This document shows positions 54,471 to 64,000 of a stretch of DNA of 64,000 nt, in pieces. The notes beneath the pieces were generated by a model. That model made no database searches, was not told the DNA's origin, and saw only the letters and a program-made list of their open reading frames with translations. Both the position numbers and the translations under genes were made by a program. Source of the DNA: Agroathelia rolfsii (lineage: Eukaryota > Basidiomycota > Agaricomycetes > Amylocorticiales > Amylocorticiaceae); assembly GCA_018343915.1 (NCBI GenBank), contig JABRWF010000008.1:3596001-3660000 (forward strand), written 5' to 3'. Each line of letters begins with the position of its first letter. Position 1 is the first letter of the stretch.

Positions 54471-54503
54471 ATCGGTCAGAGTATGCGGCCAATGCTACTG
54501 ACC
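54461..54503 (+). promoter_or_regulatory. TE4 gag-pol -1 frameshift signal
   Basis: GGGTTTT (54461-54467) directly before TAA. The stem GGTCAG (54474-54479) / CTGACC (54498-54503) is one pair weaker than in TE1 because of a T-to-C change at 54473. Confidence 0.65.
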
Positions 54504-56428
54504 AATTCGTACAAAATAAAATATCTTCTATTTTCACATCTTCTTCTTTCTCAATTTCTGCTTCCTCTGTACAAGGTGTGCATGGACAACACCTGAATAT
54601 ACCTATCATGTTCCATGGACATTTTTCGACTATTCCTGTATCGGCTATGATTGATTCTGGAGCTACTTCCACTTTTATAAATAAAAAATTCATAGAAAAA
54701 CATAATATAAAAACTTCACCATTACATAAAAAGATTCCTTTGTACAATATAGACAACTCTCCCAATGCGATTAGTTTCATTTCAGAATACGTTACACTCT
54801 TGACCCAAATAGGACAGGAAAAGCGACGATTGGTGTTTTTAGTAGTAGACATTGGTACCAAGGATGTAATCTTAGGTATCAATTGGCTAAGGCTAGAAAA
54901 CCCTGTCATTAACTGGAAAAAGGGGAATGTAACTTTAATGGACGATTTGCTAAAAGATAAGGAATACAAAAAAATCAATAAAATCATAAAAGATGAGGAA
55001 TCTCCTCCAAAACTGGCCGCAACTGTGGGTTTGCCACCCCAATACCAACAACATGCCAGGGTATTCTCCAAAGCCAAATCTCAACGCTTTCCTACTAGTA
55101 AACCATATGATCATAAAGTCAAATTAGTAGAAGGAGTAGAGATGAAAAGAGCCAAGGTGTATCCACTGTCGATTCCAGAGTTAAAAGAGCTAGATGCATA
55201 TTTGGAGGAAAATCTAGTGAAGGGCTATATAAGAAAATTCCAAAGCCCTTATGCCTCGCCTTTCTTTTTTATCCCCAAGAAAAATGGAAAATTAAGGCCT
55301 ATAGTGGATTATCGATGATTAAATAATATCACTATAAAAAACTCTTACCCATTGCCGCTCATTTCCTCCATTGTTGACGGACTCTCCAGGGCTAAAATAT
55401 TTACCAAACTAGATTTGCGATGGGGATATAATAATGTACTTATCAAAGAAGGATACCAAGAGTGGGCAGCATTCATAACCCCTCGAGGACTCTTTGAACC
55501 CCTAGTAATGACCTTTGGTTTATGTAACACCCCAGCCACTTTCCAAGCCATGATGGATGAGATATTTGCAGACCTAATTGCACAAGGATTAGTGTATGTA
55601 TACATAGATGATATCATCATTGCCACGGCCAACCTGGAAGAACACCGAAGATTGGTACATGAGGTTCTACAAAGGTTAGCGAAAAATGACCTATTTGCGA
55701 ACCTAGAAAAATGTCTCTTCAAAGTACCTAAGGTAGAATTCCTGGGTGTGATAATTAGCCACAACCACGTATAAATGACCAAAGAAAAGGTTCAAGCAAT
55801 CTTAGACTGGCCTGTCCCTAAGACAGTCAAAGATGTGCAGAAATTCAGAGGTCTGGCTAATTATTACCGAAGATTTATCAAAGGATTCAGTGACATTACT
55901 AAACCCCTCGATAAACTAACTGGCAAAGGCACTTGGAAATGGGAAAAGGAGGAACAGCAATCATTCGATACTCTCAAGAAAGCTTTTACTACTGCCCCAG
56001 TATTAGCAATATACGACCACCAGAGAGAAAGCCGAATTGAGACTGATGCCTCGGGTTATGCAACTGGCGGAGTTTTCTCCCAGTTACAAGACGATGGTGA
56101 ATGGCACCCCATTGCCTTCCACTCCAAATCCATGGATGATGCTCAACAAAATTATGACATCTGGGATAAGGAAATGCTAGCAATCATTAGAGCATTGGAA
56201 GAATGGCGCCATTATATTATTGGATTGCCGAAACCGGTAGAAATTTGGTCTGACCATAAAAACTTGGAATATTGGGCAACAAGTCAACACTTAAGCCGTC
56301 GACAAGCACGTTGGTACAGGATCCTACAAGAATATAATTTCACGTTATGTTACAAAAAAGGATTAGCCAATGGACGAGCAGATGCCCTATCCCGACGACC
56401 AGATTTCTATACAGAGGACTCTCAAGAT
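54468..56428 (+). pseudogene. TE4 pol: protease, RT, RNase H (integrase missing)
   Basis: Protease MIDSGATSTF, ILGINWLRLENP (Asp to Asn in the conserved GIDWL), RT with [28 protein letters not shown], and RNase [35 protein letters not shown]. Stops: TGA 55316, TAA 55772 (CAA in the inverted TE1 copy). The frame is cut after TEDSQD by the F7 LTR at 56429. No integrase or 3' LTR of this element is seen in the rest of the window. Confidence 0.9.
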
Positions 56429-56744
56429 TGTCACGACCCGCCAACGCACCCGGCCGCCGAACGTCCCGATCGTGTCATGAGAAGGGAAATTTTGCGGATT
56501 TTTCGAATATTTTCTTGCAATATTTAGACTAGTATTTACAAAGTTATGATATTTTCCTTTTCTTTTCCTTTCATTTTCTTATTTTTCTTATAAAATTACC
56601 CTTTAGGGCGTGGTCTGTGGGCAGTGCAGTGGTCATGTGATTGGCCCTCACGTGTTCCAAGCCGCACGTCACAGGAGTAATCTCGGGGCTGCGCGAACTT
56701 CTATTTCATCATCACGCACAGCCTAGGAACACAGACTTCCTTCC

Positions 56745-57585
56745 TGTCAAGGGCTTACTCCTTGACTATGATACGTTGGGCGTAGTGAGCCTACTTGTAC
56801 CACAACCAAATAATAAACTTTCTTAACAATAAGTCTAGTACCTAAAGAAGTTGGTTTTCCCACAGATACGCAATCCCTTTATCTATTGAGGGTGCGCCGG
56901 GTACTCTGCCTGCTTCCTTACGTTGCTCTTATGAATATCACACGTGTACTTATGAGGGGATTCACACCGCCTCCTAATAGAGAGAAAGAGAGAGAGAGGG
57001 GGGGAGTGGCTAGGAACCTGGCTCTAGGCCAATAGTAAACCCTGAAGGCGAAGATTTGATTTAGTAATCTATTTAGTGAATACAAACTTTTTATTACTTG
57101 CCTGAAGGCGAAGAGGTCGAAGCTGAGCTCTTCAGGACAAGTTACATGCACTATTTATACTACTATGGAAGGGTCCATGCGCAGCTTTGTTGGTCTGTGC
57201 GCAGAGGGAAATAGAAGCATAGACGTGGCAATGCAGGGGAAGATCTTTTAGCCTAACTCCACCGGGCATCCGTGTGGAGATCCGTTTTCCGGACCGGTAC
57301 CAGTAACCGTTAGGAATTGATCAGGGAAGGAAGTCTGTGTTCCTAGGCTGTGCGTGGTGGTGAAATAGAAGTACGCGCAGCCCCGAGATTACACCTGTGA
57401 CGTGCGGCTCGGAACACGTGAGGGCCAATCACATGACCACTACACTGCCCATAGTCCACGCCCTAAAGGGTAATTTTTATAAGAAAATAAAGGAAAAGGA
57501 AGGGAAATACAATAACTAATTAAATACTAGTCCAAATAATACAAGAAGATAACCAAAAATTCGGCAAAAATTCCATCTCATGACA
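56745..57585 (-). mobile_element. Solo LTR, family F3 (841 bp), nested in another F3 LTR
   Basis: TGTCAAGGGC..CTCATGACA on the plus strand (minus orientation), target duplication CTTCC (56740-56744, 57586-57590). An insertion of a family into its own LTR, in opposite orientation. Confidence 0.9.
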
Positions 57586-57986
57586 CTTCCCTGATCAATT
57601 CCTAACGGTTACCGGTACCAGTCCGGAAACGGATCTCCACACGGATGCCCGGTGGAGTTAGGTTAAAAGATCTTCCCCTGCATTGCCACAACTATGCTTC
57701 TATCTCCCTCTACGCACAGACCATTATTGCTGCGCACGGACCATTCAGTAGTAGTATATATAGCGCATGTAACTTGTCCTGAAGAGCTCAGCTTTGACCT
57801 CTTCGCCTTCAGGCAAGTAACAAAAAGTTTGTATCCCCTTTAAAGTAGATTGCTAATAAACTTCGCCTTCAGGGTATATTCCTCAGGCCTAGGCCCCTCG
57901 TCTTAGCGCAAACTCTCTCACTCTCTCTCTCTTAACTAGGAGGTGGTGCAAATCCCCTCGTAAGCGTGTGTGTGAAACATTCATAA

Positions 57987-59049
57987 TAATAAACGTTAGT
58001 AGTAATGGGTGTAATGTAGACTACTTGTAGTCCACTAGTTACCTATAGAAAAGACTACAAACTTACTTGTTAGAAAAGTTGAGGTCTGTTGGTTATATAG
58101 GTAAAAGGCAATATAAAACCTATATGTGTGAAAGCGGTTAGTAACTGTTTACACCTGTAATAAGACTTATCTAGCCAGTGTCTCGTAAGAACACTTACTT
58201 GTTACTCCTTTAGAGTAAGGCTTTGATATGTCTTGTAGACTTTGTAAGTCTGTTAGTGAAGTTAGTATGTGAGCTAGTCCTTAGACTATTTAACTCACTT
58301 ATTTCTGATGAAATAACTTGTCATTTCCAGCCGATTTTGCTGGTGCTTATATAATACAAAATATTCTAATTTCTACAAGATTAGTAAGCCATTCCTGTGC
58401 TTATCTAATCCGCTTAGTAAGAAAAGTTGCTTACAAATCTGCTTATAAATCAGCTTAGTAATATTCCTATTTGCTGAATAATATGCTTGGTAAGCAGTTT
58501 GTACGCTTGGTAAGCAATCTGTGTGCTTAGTCAGTAATTTGTATAGTATTAGTAAGTAAAGATGTCCATTTATCTCAATATCCTATTATTAGATCTGTAT
58601 TAGTAATATTTTATAAACATTACTAATATCATGGGCTTGCTTAGTAAATATTTTGGTAATTTATAAGCAAGGATCTAGGGCGTGAAAAATCAATTAGTAA
58701 TATTCACGATGGATGTTGAGAAATGAATATTTAAATGGAATTGTTTAATATTTATGGAAAAGATATTCAGAATTGATAAAGTCAAGTGACTTTAGATAAG
58801 ATAATCTTATCTCTGATAAGATTAGATATAATGGAATATCGAAAATATTAAATAAATGAATATAAATGAATATATGCATATTATTTCAATGAATATATGC
58901 ATGTAAAGAATTGTTAATATCTCAACAACGAACGGTTGTAAAATCATAAAATAAATAATCATGTATGATATGATGTTAGAGGATTATTTGAAGTATTCGT
59001 TGGAATTATTGGAAAGATATGAAGACTGTAAATATTCAATCTTTCAACA
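57987..59049 (-). mobile_element. AT-rich insertion, probable copia-like solo LTR (1063 bp)
   Basis: Target duplication CATAA (57982-57986, 59050-59054). On the minus strand it starts TGTTGAAAGATTGAATATT, in the style of Ty1/copia LTRs, and ends ..GTTTATTA rather than CA. Many TTAGTAAG/CTTAGTAAGC words occur at 58380-58560. No coding capacity. About 115 bp of one end recurs at 44194-44310. Confidence 0.65.
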
Positions 59050-60044
59050 CATAAGAGCATCGTAAGGATTTAAGCAGAGTACCCGGCGCACCCCAATAGA
59101 TAAGGGATTTGCGTATCTGTGGGAAAACTTATCTCTTTAGGTACTTAGTCTTAGTGTTGAGAGTGTTTATTATTTGGTTGTGTCACAAGTAGGCTCTCCA
59201 CGCCCAACATAACATAGTCAAGGAGTAGACCCTTGACAGATCGCACACATTAACATATGCGAACATCTACGACGGAGTCACTGGCGACGCCCTCCCTTCT
59301 GAGTCACCGCATACCCCGTGCATTGAAAGCGTTTCTGATGTGTCCGCCAACGTTTCCCCAGAGTCATGTGCAAGGCCGCCCCTCGCGCTTCCTTCTCATC
59401 AATGGCACGCTTCTGTCCATCAGAGCGTTCCACATGACGACAACACTTCTCAATGTCCATCCCCGAGTCGCCATGTGCCCGCACCAGCGGATCCTTCCTA
59501 TCTGGGAAGATTGCGCTTGGTTCTCCATCTTGATTGTGCTCTGATCGACGATCAGACCACCAATGGTTCCGAAGGAACGCACCCCTGCCTTCGTGCACAG
59601 CGTGGCACGACTACCAGAGCGCGCGGTGCGCGCTAGACTTTATTGTCCTTATTGTTTTCCTTGCCTGTTCTTTATTTATCTTTCTGCGACTACTGTATTC
59701 TAGTATATAGTACTGTACTTGATGTAGTAGATACAGTAGTTGGAAAATTAAGTATGTATCGCCCTAAACAAGCCCTACACCCGCTGCATAGCCAGCGGTC
59801 AACCTGTGGACTCGAGCATCCTTGAGTATCTCGTTCTGCTCTCTCCCTCTGGCTTGTCATCCTCTGCTCTACGCCTGATCTCGCCGGACTACCCGCACCA
59901 ACCTGCCGTGCGCTTGTCTGCTTGCCGCAACACCCGTATCGCCGCAGGCCCCGAGATATCGAAGAGGCAACTCCACGAACCCACAGGGCTGCCATCCGGC
60001 AGTGAGCAGCTTAGCAGTTAGCGCCCCAGGGGCATCGCCGCACC

Positions 60045-60158
60045 ATGTCAGGGCATGGCCAGAGGCCATGACCAACCACTCCAAACAACCATAAAAAGGG
60101 GGGGGGGTAGGAGACAATGGAAAAGGTGGTGGGGAACTGAGAAAATAAACATGGTGGG
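60045..60158. other. 114-bp spacer between two F7 LTRs
   Basis: Contains a G homopolymer near 60099-60108 and ends ..ATGGTGGG right before the second LTR, like a polypurine tract. It may be all that is left of the interior of a deleted F7 element. Confidence 0.45.
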
Positions 60159-61034
60159 TGTCACGACCCGCCAACACACCCGGCCGCCGAACGTCCCGAT
60201 CGCGCACATCAACTACGCAAACACCTACGACGGAATCACCGGCGACGCCCTCCCTTCTGAGTCGCCGCGTACCCCGTGCATCGGAAGCGTTTCCGATGTG
60301 TCCGCCGACGTTTCCCCGGAGCCATGTGCAAGGCCGCCCCTCGCGCTTCCTTCTCATCAATGGCACGCTTCTGTCCATCAGAGCATTCCACATGACGACA
60401 ACACTTCTCGATGTCCATCCCTGAGTCGCCATGTGCCCGCACCAGCGGATCCTTCCTATCTGGGAAGATTGCGCTTGGTTCTCCCTCACGATCGCGCTCT
60501 GATCGACGATCAGACCGCCGATGTTTCCGAAGGAACGCACCCCCGCCTTTGTGCACAGTGTGGCACGACTACCAGAGCGCGCGGCGCGCGCTATTCCTTA
60601 TTGTTTCTATTGTCTTTCACCTATTTCTTTATTTATCATTTTCTCGACTACTGTACTTAGTATATAGTACTGTACTTGATGTAGTAGATACAGTAGTCGG
60701 AAAATTAAGTGTGTTTGGCCCTAAACAAGCCCTACACCCGCTGCATCGCCAGCGGTCAACCTGTAGACTCAAGCGTCCTCGAGTATCTCGTCTAGTTATC
60801 TCCCTCTGGCTTGACATCTCTCGCTCTACGCACGATCTCGCCGGACCTCCCGCTTAACTTGCTGAACGCCGTGACTGCTTGCCGCGTCACCCGTATCGCC
60901 GCAGGCCCCGAGATATCGAAGAGGCGACTCCACGAACCCACAGGGCTGCCATCTGGCAGTGAGCAGCTGTAGCAGTTAGCGCTTCAGGGGCATCGCCGCA
61001 CCGCCCGAGCTAGCTGCGAAGGCAGCTCTTGACA
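60159..61034 (+). repeat. LTR family F7, copy 2 (876 bp)
   Basis: TGTCACGACCCGCC..GGCAGCTCTTGACA, nearly identical to copy 1 over the shared part. Followed at once by tandem repeats that begin with the same CTTGACAG word. No matching 5-bp duplication found on its flanks. Confidence 0.8.
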
Positions 61035-61340
61035 GTATTTTCTGACTATTCTTTTATTTGTCCTCCCTTTCCTTTTTCCTGACCTTCGAGTCAGAAAATC
61101 CTGCTTGACAGTATTTTCCGACTACCTTCTTATTTGTCCTTTCCCTTCCTTTCTTCCTGACTTTCAAGTCAGAAAATCCTGCTTGACAGTATTTTCCGAC
61201 TATTTTCTTATTTGTCCCTTTTCTTTCTTCCTGACCTTCGAGTCAGAAAATCCTGTCTTGACAGTATTTTCCGACTATCCTTTTAATTGTCCTTTTAATT
61301 CCTTCGTGACTACGTTATACTTCGACAGTATTTCGTAGTA
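61028..61340 (+). repeat. Tandem array of ~76-bp hairpin-forming units
   Basis: Units begin CTTGACAGTATTTTC at about 61028, 61104, 61182 and 61257, with a decayed fifth (CTTCGACAGTATTTCG) near 61321. The first three contain ATTTTC(C/T)GACT and, about 50 bp on, AGTCAGAAAATCCTG, so each can fold on itself. The first unit overlaps the LTR end. Confidence 0.75.
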
Positions 61341-61641
61341 TCATCATGTTTCTATGACAAGACCTTCCATTTTTTATATTTCCCTGTGGTCTTGCCATTC
61401 CTTTACAAATCACCTTCCTTTGGACTTCTCTATACTTTGATAGTATTTTGTACCACTTCCTATTTCCCTTGGCAAGACTTCTTATGTTTTCCTCCTTCTC
61501 TGCTTGCCATGGTTTCCCTGGCCTTAGTGCCTGTTGTTTTTTCTACTTCTACTTCCACATTTTCCTTTTTCATACATTTGGATGTCGATGCAGGATTTAT
61601 TAGCGGCCGTGGGCCGCGACGACTACGATGGCTACAATCAA

Positions 61642-62575
61642 TTATTGGGAAGGCGAAGACGCGCCGGACCCTTCGGCGACGTCCTCCTCCTCGCCCTTCC
61701 CCTCCTCGTACTCATCCGCCGCCTCACCCTCATCCTCCTCAGGTCGCTCTTCAATCCTCTCCTCGCCGACCTCTTCGGCCATCCCCTCAGCATCATCAAC
61801 CCTTGCTATGCCGGAGGGTCCGGCGACCGACTCCATGACCATGTCCTCCACTGAGGGCGGCTCAACGGCCTCGACGTGCTGCACGCCGGCGCCTCCGCTT
61901 GTCGCTCGTCCCGCCATTCCACCCGCGATGATCTCGAGAACCTCCGTGATCCTTCCCAGGGCACTCAAAAGCCCCACGATGAGGGGATCATTGGCCCCTA
62001 GCCCATTCCCGGGCCCGACGAGGTCGATTCCGTTGCATTTGAGGTGGCTGGCCTGACACGGCATGCACTTGGCCCCACCATCTCGCGGCCACTTGCAGGC
62101 CTTCGATCGTTGTTGGCATGTGTCGCATGCCTGTCCAATTGTTGTTAAGGAAAATAATAGTTTTTGTTTTATTTTGAGGAGAACTTACCACAGGGGGCAA
62201 CGGCTCCGTCGCCCTTCACTTCGTCGCAGGGGCCTCGACCTCGACGACTTCGGCATCGCCAGAGCGTTTGCGCGCCTTGCCACCCTTAGGCATGATGCGG
62301 GCAGGTTTCCACCGTTCCGCTTGCTTTGCCGCCTCAGCCTTGCGCTGCTTCTCGGCCTCTGCCTTGCGTCGTCTCTCCTCTTCTTCCTGTTTTTTCTTCT
62401 CTTCCACCGCACGCTCCGCTGCTTCGCGTTTTCGATGCGCTGCGTCACGTTCTTCGCGCAGACGCGCCATGGTTTCCTCGTGCTCGCGCATCTGGCGCTC
62501 GAGCTCCTCCTCTTGATTGATGTTGGAAGAGGGGAGCCGGGCTTTGCCTTTTCCTTTGTTGTTGCGAGGAGCCAT
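61642..62575 (-). pseudogene. Coiled-coil plus Zn2Cys6-cluster protein, interrupted by TGA
   Basis: Exon 1 from ATG 62575 reads MAPRNNKGKGKARLPSSN, then a long charged coiled coil (EELERQMREHEETMARLREE, KKKQEEEERRRKAEAEKQ) and a basic patch. A TGA at 62216-62218 breaks the frame. Intron 62131-62188 (GTAAGT..GGACAG) joins in frame to exon 2, which opens ACDTCQQRSKACKWP..AKCMPCQASHLKC: CX2CX6CX9CX2CX6C, a full fungal Zn(II)2Cys6 pattern. An acidic tail follows, ending ASSPSQ at 61642. Zn2Cys6 proteins usually bind DNA, but with the cluster near the N-terminus; here it is central. The gene lies among retroelements and may be an element passenger. If the TGA is real the allele is dead. Confidence 0.6.
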
Positions 62576-63260
62576 GGTTATGCTACGAAGCAAGAGTGTT
62601 TGCACAGTCACAGCGTCACGCGGTCCACTTCGTTCTCCTCCGCAACCCTGTTGCGTACGCGTCACATGCCGCACAGCCCGATTGGCAACCGAGGCGGCCC
62701 CAGACATACGCACAAAACCGTCGCCGCATGACCCGACAGTCCCTCGTCGCTTTCGACACACGGCGGAAGTACTCTTTTGTTTTTTTTCCTTTCCTTGTAC
62801 ATTCTTTGTTTTCACACTCTGCACACTTTATTTTTATCTTCTGTGCATAGGGATTTTGTTTCAATATTTTGTTTTTATTTCTTATTCATGGCACACATAT
62901 GGAACGCTTTTCCTCTTCTGTAGTATACTTGTATACTTTTCATCTTGTTTGATGTTTTACACTTTGTTGTTTCTCTTTCCTTGCCACATTTTGTTTGGCC
63001 GTTTTCTTCTCCCTGTTTGGAGCTTGCGCACATCCGCTGTAGGGTACTTGTACCGCTACAACACTCACGCCGCATTCTCCGAACTGTGGTCTTTCATCAG
63101 GTTCCGCACGCTCATCGCCGTGGATCCCGATAGACATTTTGTTTCATCCTTGGTATCGACAGTACCCCCCAAGCCTAGCCAGCTCCCGCCTTGGTTCGCC
63201 GAAGCCTACGACGCATACATTACTCGCCTCACTTGGCACCCGTTGGAGCCCCGAGCATGA
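62576..63260 (+). other. Pyrimidine-rich DNA with a possible coding fragment at its end
   Basis: 62760-63000 is T-rich and without features. The frame ending at 63260 finishes GYLYRYNTHAAFSELWSFIRFRTLIAVDPDRHFV..PPWFAEAYDAYITRLTWHPLEPRA (from about 63036); it looks protein-like but I recognise no family and no start. Confidence 0.3.
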
Positions 63261-63542
63261 AGTAAATTATCGCGACTGAAATCTTCGAACAACGCATGGC
63301 ACCCGCGCGCGCAACACCCCCCGGCCTTCGCAAAGCCACCTGACAACGGTCTTTGGATTTCGTAAATATCAGCGGCAGCATAGTCTACCATCACAAAGTG
63401 ATGTTGTTGTGACACCGCGCCAAAAATGTTTGCGATACTCTTGTTTTCTGTCGACTACCTCACCCGTTATTTATCATGGATGAATGGGACATCCACCGAG
63501 TAGGGGGATACGCTCCCGCCGCCGTCCCCGCTCGTCCGTTTA

Positions 63543-64000
63543 TTACTTTGTCTTCACCTTCTCTTCCCACCTTGCACCTGCCCTTCGGCGTTCTCCAACG
63601 TCGTCGCCCGCCCCTTCGACACTTCTAGTGTCGTCGCCCGCTCCTTCAGCGCTCGTCAGCGTTGTCGCCCGATCCTTCGACGCCTTGTCACCGTCGTCGC
63701 CCGTCCTCCCGGTCCTCGGACCGTCCGTCCTTCGTGTCGGATTTTCTTCTTGGGTTTGCACGTTTCTTGTTTGTTTTTGTCTCCGCTTTTGGGCCTTTTG
63801 GCGAGCTACATACCACTGGGTAGACCAGCCCGCGCAACGCACTTTGCTGGTCACCAAATCAGAGGGAGTGCTTCGTACTGGCCTCATGAGTACTGACAGA
63901 TCAATCGACATTCGCCGCAATCTCCGATGGAATTTTTCTACACGTCGCCCGCCTCCGGCACCTTCCAGTGTCGTCACCTTCCCTTCAACGCTCGTTAGCG
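63543..64000. repeat. Degenerate GC-rich short repeats
   Basis: Words such as GTCGTCGCCCG, CCTTCGACG, CTCGTCAGCG and CCAGTGTCGTC recur every 25-40 bp from about 63590 to 63720 and again near 63945-64000. An open frame on the minus strand (63543-63977) is a by-product of this composition. 63261-63542 shows nothing recognisable. Confidence 0.45.

Larger units (their letters stand above)
56473..59238 (+). mobile_element. Solo LTR, family F3, in F7 LTR, itself carrying two insertions
   Basis: Target duplication GATCG (56468-56472, 59239-59243). Removing 56745-57585 and 57987-59049 with their duplications leaves about 852 bp, matching the 848-bp F3 copy at 32524. Candidate LTR intron at 57813-57872 (CTTCAG/GCAAGT to CGCCTTCAG, branch TGCTAAT). 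Confidence 0.88.
56429..60044 (+). repeat. LTR family F7, copy 1, split by nested LTRs, 3' end truncated
   Basis: TGTCACGACCCGCC..CCGATCG (56429-56472), then from 59239 GATCGCACACAT.. to 60044. Compared with copy 2 it lacks the last ~35 bp (the GCCCGAGCTAGCTGCG..TTGACA part). It is GC-rich, with TATATAGTACTGTACTTG near 59702. F7 lacks the primer/intron module of the other families. Confidence 0.8.

Noticed and set aside
60055..60660. Open frames of 200-220 aa on both strands across the F7 LTRs
   Set aside because: They run through LTR sequence and the 114-bp spacer, are present in several frames at once, and show no domain. GC-rich composition explains them.
61028..61340. A CRISPR-like array
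   Set aside because: Units are direct tandem copies without unique spacers, the genome is fungal, and no cas genes are present.
61534..62056. Plus-strand frames opposite the Zn2Cys6 gene (Pro/Ser-rich)
   Set aside because: Low complexity and antisense to the acidic tail of the minus-strand gene, whose Cys cluster is far more specific.

Overview
The window is nuclear DNA of a filamentous basidiomycete, most likely an Agaricomycete. Host genes carry many short introns (about 48-67 nt) with fungal splice signals, including two GC-AG introns. The protein set (beta-carbonic anhydrase, AMSH-type deubiquitinase, CAP10 glycosyltransferase, BAHD-type acyltransferase, 75-kDa complex I subunit) and the chromodomain Ty3/gypsy elements fit. 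A Rhizoctonia/Ceratobasidium-like host is my guess from the style of the repeats, not something the sequence proves. || Layout: positions 1-28.4 kb are gene-bearing. In order: a WW-domain protein (-), beta-carbonic anhydrase (+), a universal-stress-domain protein (-), a GNAT acetyltransferase (+), a large FHA-domain protein (+), an AMSH/sst2-type JAMM deubiquitinase (+), a CAP10/GT90 glycosyltransferase (-), an intron-containing tRNA-Ala(CGC), two back-to-back foldback elements, a BAHD-type acyltransferase (-), a 141-bp MITE, NDUFS1 (-), a 2OG-oxygenase-like protein (-) and an uncharacterised spliced gene (-). I resolved exon structures by hand; each spliced frame closes without internal stops. 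|| Positions 28.4-61 kb are a deep nest of retroelements. A 5'-truncated LINE is split by a 123-bp tRNA-bearing TG..CA element and by chromovirus TE1. TE1 is split by chromovirus TE3 (33395-42416) and by solo LTRs of several families. A related chromovirus, TE4 (50.8-56.4 kb), is split by further LTRs. Nearly every insertion has an exact 5-bp target duplication. The segment 44066-50109 is inverted: two oppositely oriented 678-bp solo LTRs at its ends have exchanged their target duplications, and flipping the segment restores TE1, the LINE and the TE4 LTR together. || Positions 61-64 kb hold tandem hairpin repeats, a broken coiled-coil/Zn2Cys6 gene and low-complexity DNA. || Main discoveries: (1) an 11-nt self-primer in the LTR exactly complementary to the sequence just after the 5' LTR, co-varying between families as in Tf1-type self-priming; (2) a GGGTTTT slippery site plus stem-loop joining gag to pol in the -1 frame in all three elements; (3) a conserved candidate intron in the LTRs of five families, with both splice sites inside the same short repeat; (4) a tRNA-like sequence carried in a miniature LTR-like element; (5) the inversion proven by swapped target duplications; (6) stop codons in the elements that look almost all like C-to-T changes.
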